The position numbers and the translations under genes are program-made. This document shows, piece by piece, positions 43,215 through 52,165 of a stretch of 64,000 bases of DNA; within the stretch, counting starts at the first letter, position 1, and every line of letters begins with the position of its first letter. The DNA is from Gaiellaceae bacterium (lineage in GTDB: Bacteria; Actinomycetota; Thermoleophilia; Gaiellales; Gaiellaceae): contig JAUJMY010000013.1 in assembly GCA_030446625.1 (NCBI GenBank), positions 24,154 through 88,153 of the forward strand. The letters are read 5' to 3'. The notes under the pieces were generated by a model. It was not told where the DNA came from and searched no databases. It was given only the letters and a program-made list of their open reading frames with translations.

Positions 43215-44491
43215 AGCCGCCGGCCGGAGCAGCCGACCTCGTCGACGTCTCGGTACCCCGACGCGAGCCGGAGCTGCTTGTCTCCGAGGAACGGTCACCG
43301 CTACCGCAGGTCGACCGGGCACTACCAATCCTCCGCCTCTTCTCGGCGATCGTCGGCCGCGGGGAACGCGGCCGCTACCGCGTCGCCCTCCTGAAGACAC
43401 TCGCTGGGGCTGGCGCCGGCCGGTGGAAGATCCGCGAGCTGCAGGGGGCGATTTGGTGGCTCGAGCCGACGTCGGTCGCCGAACTCGTCGCGGAGCTGAC
43501 CGACAGCGGCGTGCTCGCGTACAACCAGAATCTGCGCGTCTATTCGCTGCCGGCAGAGACGCGGGTGGCGGTCGCGATCATCGACGCGCTCACCTTCCGG
43601 GAGACGACGCCGCAGCGGCTCGTCCAATGGCTGTCGGCGGCGATCGAGCTCGCTTCCCAGTCCGATCCAGACGCGGCAGTGAACAGCTTCGCACAAGCGG
43701 TCGCGATACTCCGCGCCGACATCGCGGAGCTCCGCCAGCTCATGGAGGACGGCGCGATCGAGTCGCTGCTTGAGGCGGCGGAGAAGTTCGACTTCGACGC
43801 CGACGACATGGATAGGCTGCTCGAGCGTCACGAGGCGCTGCGGCTCGAACGCGGCAGCGAACCCGTCTTCCGCGCGCTCGAGGCCGACGCATTCGCCCTC
43901 GCCGCGCAGCTGCACCAGACGCACGCCGACGTCGTCAACATCCTCACCGCCCGGGCCAACGAGCTGATGCTCGGCGGCGCCCGCGTCGACCGCGGCGAGA
44001 TCCGCGACTTCGTCAAGCAGGCGGAGCCATCGCAGCTGGCGGCGATCCTCCGCGGACTCGCACAGCCGCCGCCGTTCCTGCCCTGGCTGCCGGTCGCCGC
44101 TGCGTTCGACCAGCTGCTCGTCAAGGCGAGCCTGGAGCGGCCGGAGCCGCCGCTACTGCCGGAGCCCGAGCCGATCGCCGAAGAGCCGCTGACGGTCGCG
44201 GCCGATGCGACCGAGCGGATGATCGCCGAGCTTGCCGGACTCAAGACGGAGACGACACTGCAGGCGCTGACCGTGCGGGCAGCCTGGGAGGAGTCGGTCG
44301 CCCGGCACACGGCGCTGCTTGACGCGTACGTCCGCGACGAGCGCGTCGAAGCGCTGCCGGTGCTCACCTTCGCCGGCGTCATCGACCAGCCGCGCAGGGG
44401 GCCGGTCGCGCGCCTCTCGCGCGCGACGGTGAGGCCGCGGCCACCCGCGAAGCTGGCGGGCGAGCGGGAGGGAGACGGGGCGATCGCGTGA
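43196..44491 (+). CDS. jetA-like: JetA-like kleisin subunit of a divergent Wadjet system
   Basis: A 431-residue protein, first of a four-gene SMC operon. The N-terminal part is winged-helix-like (FSAIVGRGERGRYRVALLKT, then VAELVAELTDSGVLAYNQNL); the middle is helical (about 150-260), with an acidic patch FDFDADDMDRLLERHEAL; the C-terminus is basic. This is MukF/kleisin layout. It lacks the DUF3375 features I would expect in type I JetA, so the system is divergent. It should bridge the SMC heads. Overlaps the JetB-like gene by 4 nt. Confidence 0.6.
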   Translation: MDEDQLKPPAGAADLVDVSVPRREPELLVSEERSPLPQVDRALPILRLFSAIVGRGERGRYRVALLKTLAGAGAGRWKIRELQGAIWWLEPTSVAELVAELTDSGVLAYNQNLRVYSLPAETRVAVAIIDALTFRETTPQRLVQWLSAAIELASQSDPDAAVNSFAQAVAILRADIAELRQLMEDGAIESLLEAAEKFDFDADDMDRLLERHEALRLERGSEPVFRALEADAFALAAQLHQTHADVVNILTARANELMLGGARVDRGEIRDFVKQAEPSQLAAILRGLAQPPPFLPWLPVAAAFDQLLVKASLERPEPPLLPEPEPIAEEPLTVAADATERMIAELAGLKTETTLQALTVRAAWEESVARHTALLDAYVRDERVEALPVLTFAGVIDQPRRGPVARLSRATVRPRPPAKLAGEREGDGAIA

Positions 44492-45162
44492 GAACGGGGG
44501 AGGAGCTGGCTGGCCTGCTCACCCGAGGCGTCCTCCGGGCAGACGCGTTCCCGGAGCTCGTCGACGAGGACGTGGCGGCCGAGGTGAAGGAGCGGCTGGC
44601 CGCTGTCGGGCACGAGCTCGCCCGTGCCGGCGATTACTGGATCGCGCGGGCGCCCGAGCGAGAGCGGCCGGAAGGTTTCGAGCCGATCTTCGAGCTCGAC
44701 GAGGCCGAGCTGGCGGTCGCCGCCTGTCTATACCTGCACCTCGTCTACCTGCCTCGGCACGGCCGGCCCGAGCTCGGCGGCGGCGTGCGCCCCCGCGCCT
44801 CCGTCGCGGTCGAGGACATCGCGCATGCCTTCCCGCGCTACACGCAGCGGAAGATGGTAATGCTCCTCGGGCGGCTGCGAAACGCCGGCTTCATCAGCCG
44901 TATCGACAACCGCTACGTCGCCGGCCCCTATCTCCACGCGTTCGACGAGGTCGAGGCGGATGAGCGCGCGCACGAGGCGCTGCGCAACTTCCGCCTGCGC
45001 CGCTACTTCCAGCGCTACGCCGCCGAGCAGCTCAGCGGCGACGATGCCAGCGCGCGGCTGCGTGTCGGCGCGCTGGCGGACGAGGAATCGCTCGACCGGG
45101 ACGAGGACGACGCCGAGCCGGCCGACACGTACGAGGAAGGCGGCAATGGCGCAGTTCCGTGA
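44488..45162 (+). CDS. jetB-like: JetB-like (MukE/KITE) subunit
   Basis: A 224-residue protein with two winged-helix-like parts: residues 60-100 (ELDEAELAVAACLYLHLVYL) and 110-160 (EDIAHAFPRYTQRKMVMLLG, then LRNAGFISRIDNRYVAGPYL). It ends with an acidic tail. MukE/KITE proteins bind the kleisin and DNA. Position between kleisin and SMC genes supports the call; sequence alone is weak. Confidence 0.68.
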   Translation: MRTGEELAGLLTRGVLRADAFPELVDEDVAAEVKERLAAVGHELARAGDYWIARAPERERPEGFEPIFELDEAELAVAACLYLHLVYLPRHGRPELGGGVRPRASVAVEDIAHAFPRYTQRKMVMLLGRLRNAGFISRIDNRYVAGPYLHAFDEVEADERAHEALRNFRLRRYFQRYAAEQLSGDDASARLRVGALADEESLDRDEDDAEPADTYEEGGNGAVP

Positions 45163-47935
45163 GCTGCAGTGCGTCCACTGGGGTCCGCTGCCGCCAACGA
45201 TCGTCCCGCTCGTCCCCTGCGCGGTGAACGTCGCCGCCGGCGAGAACGGCGCCGGCAAAACGTGCGCGCTCGACGCGCTGAAGCTGATGTTGGGAGTCGA
45301 GCAGCTGAAGCAGCGGCCCCGCGACTGGATCTTCGACCCGCGTAAATACAAAGCGGGCGCGAACGGGAGCCGCGCAGAGCGCGCATACATCCGCGTCGTC
45401 TTCGCTAACCCCTTCCGGCCGGGCCGCCGGCGCGAGCGCATCTTTGCCGACGTCGGCTACGGCTGCGCCGATGCGGAGTGGGTGACGGCGATCTGCGTCG
45501 TCAGCCGTGACGGCCAGCGCGAGCGCGAGTACGCGATCCTCGCCGGCTACCACGCCTGGGGCCAGGAGCGGCCGATCGAGCACGACCTGCAGGCGCTGCG
45601 CGAGATCCAAAAGTCGCGCTGGTACGGCGCCAACCAGTGGCGGGCGATTCTCCAGCGCGCGGGCGTGCCACAGGCACTGCTGCGGGTGATCTCGGTGCGG
45701 GCGGGCGAGACCGACCAGATGCTCCTGTTCGAGCCGAAGGAGCTGCTGCGGCGGATGCTCGAGCTGACCGGCAAGCAGGAAACGCTCGACGCCTTCCAGA
45801 AGGCGAAGCGCGACCTCGCCGACGCCGCCCGCCTGCACACCGAGGCGCACGAGCGGCTGCGCTCGGAGCGGCGCGAGCTCGAGAAGCTGGAGCTGCTAGT
45901 CCGCCGCTACGAGCAGTGGCAGCAAACGATCGCCCGGCTCGAGCAACTCGAGAGGGTCGAGCTGCCGGTGGCGCGCCGGCGGGAGAAGGAGGCCGCGATC
46001 GCCGAAAAGGACGAGGAGCGTCGCCAGCGCGAGGAGCAGAACGCGGCGCATCGGCAGACGCTCGCCGAGCTGGCCGTGGAGCTTCCACGGCGCGAGCAGG
46101 AGCTGCACGACCTTACAGACGCGTTGCAGGCGCTGACAGGCGCGCAGCGGCAGGCGCAGGACACGCTCGCCGCCGCGGCCGGCGACGAGCGCCAGGCCCG
46201 CTCCGAGCACGAGGCGGCGACGGAGCTGCTGTCCGCAGCGCCGTCGCCACTCCACAAGGCTGTCGTCGCCGCTACGCGCGAGGCGGCCGAGGAGGCTGAA
46301 CGCGCGTACGTGACCGCTACGGAGGAGCGGCAGCGGCTCCAGGCGGAGATCGCCGAGCTCCGCGCCGGCCGGCCGCTGCGACCCGACGGCGTCGACGCGT
46401 TCCGCGAGCTGCTGGCGGCGCAGGGCATCGCGAGCGAGCTGCTGGCGGAGCGGCTCGAACCGAACGGAAACCAGGACGCCGCCGAGGCGGCGCTCGCCGA
46501 CGGCGTCTGGACGCTGCTGCTCACGCCCGAGCACCTCGACCGGGCGCTCGCGTTGGCGCGTGAGCAGGGATACCGGCTGCCGCTCGCAGCGTCCGGTGCC
46601 GGCGAGCCCCGCGGCGCGCTGGCCGGTCTGTCCGGGCTGCCGGAGGCGAGCGCGTACCTGGCCGAGCGCGACCTTCCGCTCGAGGCAGAGCCCCCCTCAG
46701 TCGACGCCGCCGGCGTCGTTCGCGGCCGGAGCTGGGGCGCCTTCCGCGCCCCCGAACGGCCGGTGCTCGGCGCCAAAGCACGCGAGCAGGCGCTCGCCGC
46801 GGCCGAGGCCGCTGCGGGCGGCCTCGACGCGCACCTGCCGAAGCTGCAGCACGAGGCGCAGCGGCTGCGCGACCACGCTGAACTGTGCGCGAAGGCGCTT
46901 GAGGCGCAGACGGCGCTGCCACGTCTAGCTGTGCGGCTGGAGGAGGCTGAGCGGCTGCTCGCCGAGGCGCGCGAGCGCCAGTCGCATCTCGAGCGGCGGG
47001 CGCGCGAGCTGAGCGAGACCGCGGGGGCGGGCCGGAAGGAACTGGCCGCGCGGCAGGAGGCGAAGCGGTTCGCCGAGCGTCAGATTGCCGACAACGACAC
47101 CCGCATCGGCCGGCTCGCGCGCGAAATCGAGCTCGTCAGAGCGGAGCTCGTGGCGCTGCCAGTGCCGGCCGAGCAGCCCGAGGAGCCGCGCGAGCGCTCC
47201 GTGCTTGAGGTCGAGTCGGAGAAGGAGACGCTCGAACAGCGGCTCGAGCACGAGTTCGCCGAGGAGGAGCGGACGCCGGAGGTGGTGCTGAACCGCGACC
47301 GCCAAAGCGACCACGTCAGCGACGCGCAGCGGGTGCTCGGCGAGCACACCGAGCAGCTCGCGCGCGCGCAGGAGCAGCTAGCCGAAGCCCGCCGTCGCTA
47401 CAAGCAGCACGTGCGCGAGACCGTGCACCGGCTCGCCGCCAGCTTCCGCGACGTCTGCACGAAGGCGGCAATGACCGGCGAACTGAAGCTCGTGCCGGAG
47501 GAAGACGGCGAGCACGCTCTCTCTGTACGGGTCGCACACACGTCAGGCGCGCCGGCGGAGGCACTCGCCCCCTACCAATCCGGTTCGCACTCCGACGGGC
47601 AGCGCGCGAAGATTTCCATCCTCCTGCTGCTCGCGGCGATGAGCTCTGAGGGAGCCTCCGACCTGTTGATCATGGACGAGCACTCGGCCCACCTCGACTC
47701 CCGCAACATCGACTACATCGGCGAAGCGATGCGCACCTTGTCGGCACAAGTGCAGTTCGTGCTCGCCTCCCCGGTGACAGCAGAGGCGGCGCGCGCGGCT
47801 GGCTGGTGCGACCACCAGATCGCGTTTTTCCCCAGCGCGGACGGTTCCCCGTTTGCGCGCATCGGCGTCTACACCCGCCGCCCACAGAAGCGCGATGAGC
47901 TGCACGTCGGCGAGCAGATCGATCTTGCGCAGTGA
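45146..47935 (+). CDS. jetC-like: JetC-like SMC ATPase
   Basis: A 929-residue SMC/MukB-type ATPase. Walker A AGENGAGKTCALDALKL at residues 31-47, long coiled coils (about 230-450 and 560-790) around a hinge-like region (near 390-560), signature YQSGSHSDGQRAK near 815 and Walker B LLIMDEHSAHLD near 842. ATG 45146 overlaps the JetB-like gene by 17 nt. It should translocate on and extrude DNA loops to detect small circular plasmids, as in Wadjet. Confidence 0.82.
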   Translation: MAQFRELQCVHWGPLPPTIVPLVPCAVNVAAGENGAGKTCALDALKLMLGVEQLKQRPRDWIFDPRKYKAGANGSRAERAYIRVVFANPFRPGRRRERIFADVGYGCADAEWVTAICVVSRDGQREREYAILAGYHAWGQERPIEHDLQALREIQKSRWYGANQWRAILQRAGVPQALLRVISVRAGETDQMLLFEPKELLRRMLELTGKQETLDAFQKAKRDLADAARLHTEAHERLRSERRELEKLELLVRRYEQWQQTIARLEQLERVELPVARRREKEAAIAEKDEERRQREEQNAAHRQTLAELAVELPRREQELHDLTDALQALTGAQRQAQDTLAAAAGDERQARSEHEAATELLSAAPSPLHKAVVAATREAAEEAERAYVTATEERQRLQAEIAELRAGRPLRPDGVDAFRELLAAQGIASELLAERLEPNGNQDAAEAALADGVWTLLLTPEHLDRALALAREQGYRLPLAASGAGEPRGALAGLSGLPEASAYLAERDLPLEAEPPSVDAAGVVRGRSWGAFRAPERPVLGAKAREQALAAAEAAAGGLDAHLPKLQHEAQRLRDHAELCAKALEAQTALPRLAVRLEEAERLLAEARERQSHLERRARELSETAGAGRKELAARQEAKRFAERQIADNDTRIGRLAREIELVRAELVALPVPAEQPEEPRERSVLEVESEKETLEQRLEHEFAEEERTPEVVLNRDRQSDHVSDAQRVLGEHTEQLARAQEQLAEARRRYKQHVRETVHRLAASFRDVCTKAAMTGELKLVPEEDGEHALSVRVAHTSGAPAEALAPYQSGSHSDGQRAKISILLLLAAMSSEGASDLLIMDEHSAHLDSRNIDYIGEAMRTLSAQVQFVLASPVTAEAARAAGWCDHQIAFFPSADGSPFARIGVYTRRPQKRDELHVGEQIDLAQ

Positions 47936-49133
47936 GAGGCTGATCGACGCGGACGGGCTGCGCTACCGGCTCGTCGTCGAGGAGCGCACTCGCTATCCCG
48001 ATAAGCCGGTCGCGCGGGAGCGCATCCCTGCCGGCGGGGCAGACCCCGACCAGCTCCTGGTGCAGCTGTCGCCGGAGCGGGCGGAGATGGCAAGGCGAGT
48101 GCTCCGGGAGGGCGCGCACCGGTGGCGGCGCTGGTCGACACTGCGTCGGCACGCGGGCCGTTCCTTCTCGCCGTTCGCGGTCGAGGAAGTCCTGGACGAC
48201 CTCGTCCGACACGCGGGCCTGCATGTCCATGATCGCTTCCGCAACGGCGGCTGGCTCCCGGAGCGCTTCCGCGTCGACGAGAGCATCTGGCCGTGGCTCG
48301 GAATCGTCGACCCCGAGACGGTCATCGCCGCGTTGCGGAGCGACCTGACCAGACCGAAGCTGCTCGCGGAGCTCCACGGGGGGCGGCCGCCCCGGATGGA
48401 CTACCGCTCCTTCGACTTCTGCCTCCGCGCCGCCGAGCGAGCACTCGACCTGCGCGAGCACGGGATCAGGCCGTCCTCGCGTGAGCTCGCGGGGCTGATC
48501 GACCACACGAAGGCATGGACGGAGCAACGACGCGATTACGTCTCCCACCTCACCGGCGTGCCGTTCCGCGAGCTCGTCGCCGAAACTGACCGACAGCTCG
48601 CAATAAAGGGACCGCTACACGTGCCCGACGGCGGCGTGTGGGCCTCCACGGTCCAAAGCATCCCCCTGGCGCTCGAAGGGACCCCGCGCGACGTGGTGCT
48701 CGTCGAGAACAAGCAGACCTTCGAACACATCCTGCAGCTGTCCGAGCACGGCGTCCTGGTGCTCTGGGTCCCCGGCGGACCGCCTCCGGCGGAGGTAGAG
48801 CTAACGCGGCGGCTCCATGGACTCGAACCGGCGCTCCGCTTCCACGCCTGCTTTGACCTCGACCCCGCGGGGATCCGGATTGCTCGACTGCTCGAAAAGA
48901 AGGCAGGCGTCACGCTCGCGCCGACGGGGATGATCCCCGACCTGCTTGCCGACGCGCCGCGCAAGCTGCCGCTCCAGGAGTGGGACTACCTGGAGCTCGC
49001 GCGCCAATCCGACCGGCCAGACGGCTTCGAACCGCTTCGGAGTTCCCTCGCTAGCGGCCGAATCAAGGTCGAACAGGAAACCATCCAACGCAGCCTCTAC
49101 AACCGGCTGCTTGCGACGACGGGTTCGTCGTAG
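47895..49133 (+). CDS. jetD-like: JetD-like Toprim nuclease of the Wadjet system
   Basis: About 412 residues. The C-terminal third is Toprim-like (topoisomerase VI-A/DUF2220): VVLVENKQTFEHILQLSEHG gives the catalytic Glu near residue 270, and FHACFDLDPAGIRIARLLEK the Asp-x-Asp near 321. The N-terminal half (RMDYRSFDFCLRAAERALDL and around) is the arm/CAP part. JetD cuts plasmid DNA once the SMC complex has stalled. ATG 47895 overlaps the JetC gene by 41 nt; TTG 47925 is an alternative. Confidence 0.75.
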   Translation: MSCTSASRSILRSERLIDADGLRYRLVVEERTRYPDKPVARERIPAGGADPDQLLVQLSPERAEMARRVLREGAHRWRRWSTLRRHAGRSFSPFAVEEVLDDLVRHAGLHVHDRFRNGGWLPERFRVDESIWPWLGIVDPETVIAALRSDLTRPKLLAELHGGRPPRMDYRSFDFCLRAAERALDLREHGIRPSSRELAGLIDHTKAWTEQRRDYVSHLTGVPFRELVAETDRQLAIKGPLHVPDGGVWASTVQSIPLALEGTPRDVVLVENKQTFEHILQLSEHGVLVLWVPGGPPPAEVELTRRLHGLEPALRFHACFDLDPAGIRIARLLEKKAGVTLAPTGMIPDLLADAPRKLPLQEWDYLELARQSDRPDGFEPLRSSLASGRIKVEQETIQRSLYNRLLATTGSS

Positions 49134-49187
49134 AGCTACTGCGCCGGCCAGGGCCCGGCATGGACACCTTAGCGCCGCGGGGAATCG

Positions 49188-49222
49188 CGAGACGCGGGCG
49201 AGGCGCTCCCGCCCGCGTCTCG
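49188..49222 (+). terminator. 12-bp hairpin after the Wadjet-like operon
   Basis: CGAGACGCGGGC and GCCCGCGTCTCG pair perfectly around an 11-nt loop, 55 bp after the JetD-like stop. It probably ends the long operon that starts with the second sigma gene. No T run. Confidence 0.72.
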
Positions 49223-49398
49223 TCTGTCATCTCCGCCGCCGCCGAACCGGCGCGCGCTGCGATAGCGCCTTCGTGCAGCCGCGGCGGGTCGCGGCTATCT
49301 TGCCCGCGGGGGAAGCGGGCTGAAGTCGCGGCCGCGTTCCTGGACATGCAGCGCTCGCGAGACCCAAGTTGCGGTCGGGCGTTGCGGGCGCGGGGCGA

Positions 49399-50094
49399 TT
49401 AGCTGACCGATCGAAGAGTCAGCTCAGCCACCTCGAGAGCGAACCGCCAGCCTGATGGGCCGGCCCATTCGCCAGAGTGGCCGTGGGGACAGTGGCCGAG
49501 GCAGTCGAAGCAGCCGTCGCAGAACTCGTCACCCTCGCCGTTGCTGTAGTGCCGGCCAGTTGAGCATGAACAATCGAGGGCGCACCGATTAGGAACGAAG
49601 TAGCGGATGCCCTTCTCGATTGCTTCGGCTTCGAAGAGCTCAGCAACGCGGTTCCAGCGGGGCCAGCGGCGATTGGGATCGTGCGTCTTCGACCAGTCAA
49701 TCTGCCTCGGAGCTCTCCCGTCGTGTAGCGCTGCCCAACGCTTGAGCTGGTCGAGCATCCACCGGCGCTCGTCCCCATCGAGCGCGGGGACCGCGAAGAG
49801 CGGTGCCGCCTCTCCTCGCAATCCACGCGCCGGGCGATAGCCGCGGAGCCCGACCGGCCACGGCTGAGCGCTGATTACTTCGCCTCTCTCGGCGAGTTCT
49901 TGAAGGTGGTAGCTGATCTCGGCGGTTCTTCGGCCAAGCAGCTCCGCCACACGGGTCGCCGTTGCCCATCGGCCCGGATACCGGTCCGGCCAAGCGGACG
50001 ACGGCGCGCGGGTGTCGCAAATGACTGTTGCGACCGCTTTGCAGATCGCGTCCGCGAGCGCTGCCGTCGACAATGGCATCGCGGTCATCCTCAC
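49399..50094 (-). CDS. winged-helix protein with Cys-rich domain, function unknown
   Basis: A 231-residue protein. Residues 35-80 form an HTH (WATATRVAELLGRRTAEISY) like ArsR/MarR types. Residues 115-170 have a repeated aromatic motif (WSKTHDPNRRWPRWNRVAEL) seen in homing-endonuclease-associated repeats. Residues 175-210 hold seven or more Cys and His (CALDCSCSTGRHYS, CDGCFDCLGHCPHGH) that could bind two zincs. It is probably phage- or plasmid-derived and DNA-binding. It is convergent with the Wadjet-like operon and lies at the island's right end. Confidence 0.55.
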   Translation of the reverse strand: MRMTAMPLSTAALADAICKAVATVICDTRAPSSAWPDRYPGRWATATRVAELLGRRTAEISYHLQELAERGEVISAQPWPVGLRGYRPARGLRGEAAPLFAVPALDGDERRWMLDQLKRWAALHDGRAPRQIDWSKTHDPNRRWPRWNRVAELFEAEAIEKGIRYFVPNRCALDCSCSTGRHYSNGEGDEFCDGCFDCLGHCPHGHSGEWAGPSGWRFALEVAELTLRSVS

Positions 50095-50277
50095 ATGCGC
50101 ACTGGACGGTCACGCACGGAGCCTTGCCACGGGGTTAAGCCCGTTCCGGCCCGGCGCGGTGGCACGCGGCTTGATGGTCAAGGGCGAGAGCGTCAACTCG
50201 GGCTTAGACGACGCTTTTCGAACCTGAGGGCTCCATACCCGACGCGCGCTGGAAATCGTGCAAACTCCCGTTAAACA

Positions 50278-50300
50278 GAAGCGCCGTTTTGCGGCGCTTC
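50278..50300. terminator. terminator hairpin beside the tRNA-Thr fragment
   Basis: GAAGCGCCG-TTTTG-CGGCGCTTC is a perfect 9-bp inverted repeat, 5 bp from the 3' end of the tRNA-Thr fragment, as expected of a tRNA terminator. Confidence 0.7.
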
Positions 50301-50305
50301 TGCAG

Positions 50306-50352
50306 AGCCCTCTGACGGACTCGAACCGTCCACCGCCTCCTTACCATGGAAG
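50306..50352 (-). repeat. 3' half of a tRNA-Thr(GGT) gene
   Basis: Minus strand CTTCC-ATGGTAA-GGAGG is an anticodon arm with anticodon GGT, followed by a variable loop, the T-arm GACGGTTCGAGTCCGTC and the 3' strand AGAGGGCT. The D-arm and 5' strand are absent. As with the tRNA-Asp fragments, it is probably an attachment-site remnant of an integrated element; the intact copy, if any, would lie to the right. Confidence 0.8.
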
Positions 50353-50710
50353 TGGTCGCGTGTGGATGTACCTCCTGGCTGACGACCCGCGAATACGCGC
50401 CGCGTTGGCAGGAGGTTCGAGCACGTTCTACCGGTCGCTCTACCGTCGCACCGCGACGCGTCGCGCGTGTCCCGGCCGCAGCGTCAGGAGTGTGGCGGTG
50501 GCTTACGCACGAGGCGTCGTTCACAACGTGCCGTGAGGCTACGATGAAGGGATGGCGCGTCGGCCGCGGGAACGCCTCGCGGAGACGATCGTCCGTGAGC
50601 GCGTAGAAAGATCACGCACGTCAGATGCTCGTGACGCAATCGTATCTCGACCGTACGGCGTCGCCTCCTTCGAGACGCAGACGGGTTGTGCCACTTGGCG
50701 TCCCGATCAC
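50353..50710. other. gap between tRNA-Thr fragment and the XRE-TPR regulator
   Basis: About 360 bp with no gene I can support. Open frames on both strands show only arginine/serine-rich shadow sequence. Confidence 0.5.
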
Positions 50711-52060
50711 TCACCGACGCCGCGGTTGAAGCAACGCGGCTCGCGCGGACGGTCGCTGGGCGGCTGCGTCTGCCGCTCGCTCGAGCGCATCAAGCGCGTC
50801 GTCGCGTCGGCCGGCCTCGCGCAGGCTCTTCCCGCAGGCGCGGTACGCGCGCGCGGCGTCGTCCCATCGCCGTGCGTCCTCGAAGCGCTGCGCGCCCGTC
50901 TCGAAAGCTTCGGCCGCAGCGTCGACGTCGCCGGCGTTCGCGAGCGCCCAGCCGACGACAGTCCACGCACTTCCTTCTTCGGCCGCGTCAGCGCCGTCTA
51001 GCCGCTGGAGTGATTCTTCCGCGAGCATGAGCGCAGTTTTGAACTCACCGGCGATGAGCGCCGCGCGAGCTTGCTCTGTTCGCACGTAGGCGAGGTCGCG
51101 CAGACTCGGCCGCGCACCGAGCAGCCGCTCGGCCGTCGCCGCATGCCGCCGCGCTTCTTCCGCTCTCTTGTCGTCGTTGAGCACCGACGCGCACGCAATG
51201 TGAGCGCGTGCGAGATGCAGGTCGTCGTCGGTTGCTTCGAGCAAGCCGATTGCCCGCCGATAGTTCGTCAGGGCCTCGCCTGTGCGACCTTCGCGGCTCG
51301 CGAGCCGCGCGAGCGACCAGTACGCACGCACGCGCATATACGCGTCTTGGGTTGTCTCGGCGCGTTCGAGAACCTCCTGAAGTACCGCTCGTGCTTGGTC
51401 GAACTCGCCGATGTCAATCAGCGCGAAGCTGAGGAAGTTCGCGAACCGAGCCTGGAGTGTCAGGTCGCTGTTCGCGCGCGTGCGGACGTCCTCCAGACAA
51501 CGAGTGAACAGCGTCGCAGCGGCCTGCGCATTACCAAGTGCGGCATACGCCTCGCCGAGCGTCGCGAACAGCTCGGGGCGCTCATGTGGCGCTATCGCGC
51601 CAGCCTCGACCTCCGGCTCCAGCCGCGCGACCGCCTCCTCGTGTCGGCCCAACGCGGCCGCAACCAAGGCAAGTCCGACGCGGGCACGGCGTGCTGCTTG
51701 CTCATCTCCGGCGGCGCGGGCATCGTCGAGAACGGCAGCGAAATCCGACTCCGCAGCCGAAGGGTCGTCGGCGAGGCGTAGCTGAAGCTCGGCGTCTGCG
51801 AGCTTTAGCTCGCGCGTGGCGCCGCGACTGATTTCGGACCCGGTCTCGAGGTACTCGGCAGAGACACCGAGCTTCACCGCGAGCTTCCGGAGCGCCTTGA
51901 CCGACGGTTGCCGCGTACCGGCCTCGATCCTGGAGATATAGGCGTAGGAGACGCCGGGTTCGGACAAGGCGCGCTGGGTTAACCCCCGCTCGTGTCGGAG
52001 GCGCCGAAGTCGATCACCGATCGACTCGGCTGCAGGGTTGCCGGCGGCTCGGGCGTCCAA
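50711..52060 (-). CDS. XRE-TPR regulator of RRNPP-like architecture
   Basis: A 449-residue protein. Residues 12-72 are an XRE HTH (DRLRRLRHERGLTQRALSEP, then SYAYISRIEAGTRQPSVKAL). Residues 95-430 are about eight TPR units, for example LGEAYAALGNAQAAATLFTR, LSFALIDIGEFDQARAVLQE and ALANAGDVDAAAEAFETGAQ. This is the design of RRNPP quorum-sensing receptors (Rgg/NprR/PlcR type), where the TPR domain binds an imported peptide. TTG 52060 is the apparent start; GTG/ATG options are absent. It diverges from a 29-codon secreted-looking peptide gene 105 bp away, which could encode its signal. Confidence 0.85.
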   Translation of the reverse strand: MDARAAGNPAAESIGDRLRRLRHERGLTQRALSEPGVSYAYISRIEAGTRQPSVKALRKLAVKLGVSAEYLETGSEISRGATRELKLADAELQLRLADDPSAAESDFAAVLDDARAAGDEQAARRARVGLALVAAALGRHEEAVARLEPEVEAGAIAPHERPELFATLGEAYAALGNAQAAATLFTRCLEDVRTRANSDLTLQARFANFLSFALIDIGEFDQARAVLQEVLERAETTQDAYMRVRAYWSLARLASREGRTGEALTNYRRAIGLLEATDDDLHLARAHIACASVLNDDKRAEEARRHAATAERLLGARPSLRDLAYVRTEQARAALIAGEFKTALMLAEESLQRLDGADAAEEGSAWTVVGWALANAGDVDAAAEAFETGAQRFEDARRWDDAARAYRACGKSLREAGRRDDALDALERAADAAAQRPSARAALLQPRRR

Positions 52061-52088
52061 CTCCGGCGATCTTAGACGCCGACATCGG

Positions 52089-52151
52089 TTGACAACAGTT
52101 GCCAGGCGAGGTTGCGTACTTGCGATCCTCGACTTTGGCGCTCAAGTACGC
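52089..52151. promoter_or_regulatory. divergent promoter with 9-bp inverted repeat
   Basis: TTGACA (52089-52094) is a plus-strand -35 candidate; on the minus strand the same bases give TTGTCA with TAAGAT near 52075 as a possible -10 for the regulator. GCGTACTTG (52114-52122) and CAAGTACGC (52143-52151) form a perfect inverted repeat with a 20-bp spacer, ending at the Shine-Dalgarno of the peptide gene. The repeat could be the regulator's operator. Confidence 0.6.
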
Positions 52152-52165
52152 GAAAGGAGGTGTCT

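Noticed and set aside
43196..44491. Canonical type I JetA (DUF3375)
   Set aside because: The expected DUF3375 sequence features are not visible; only layout and gene order support a kleisin role.
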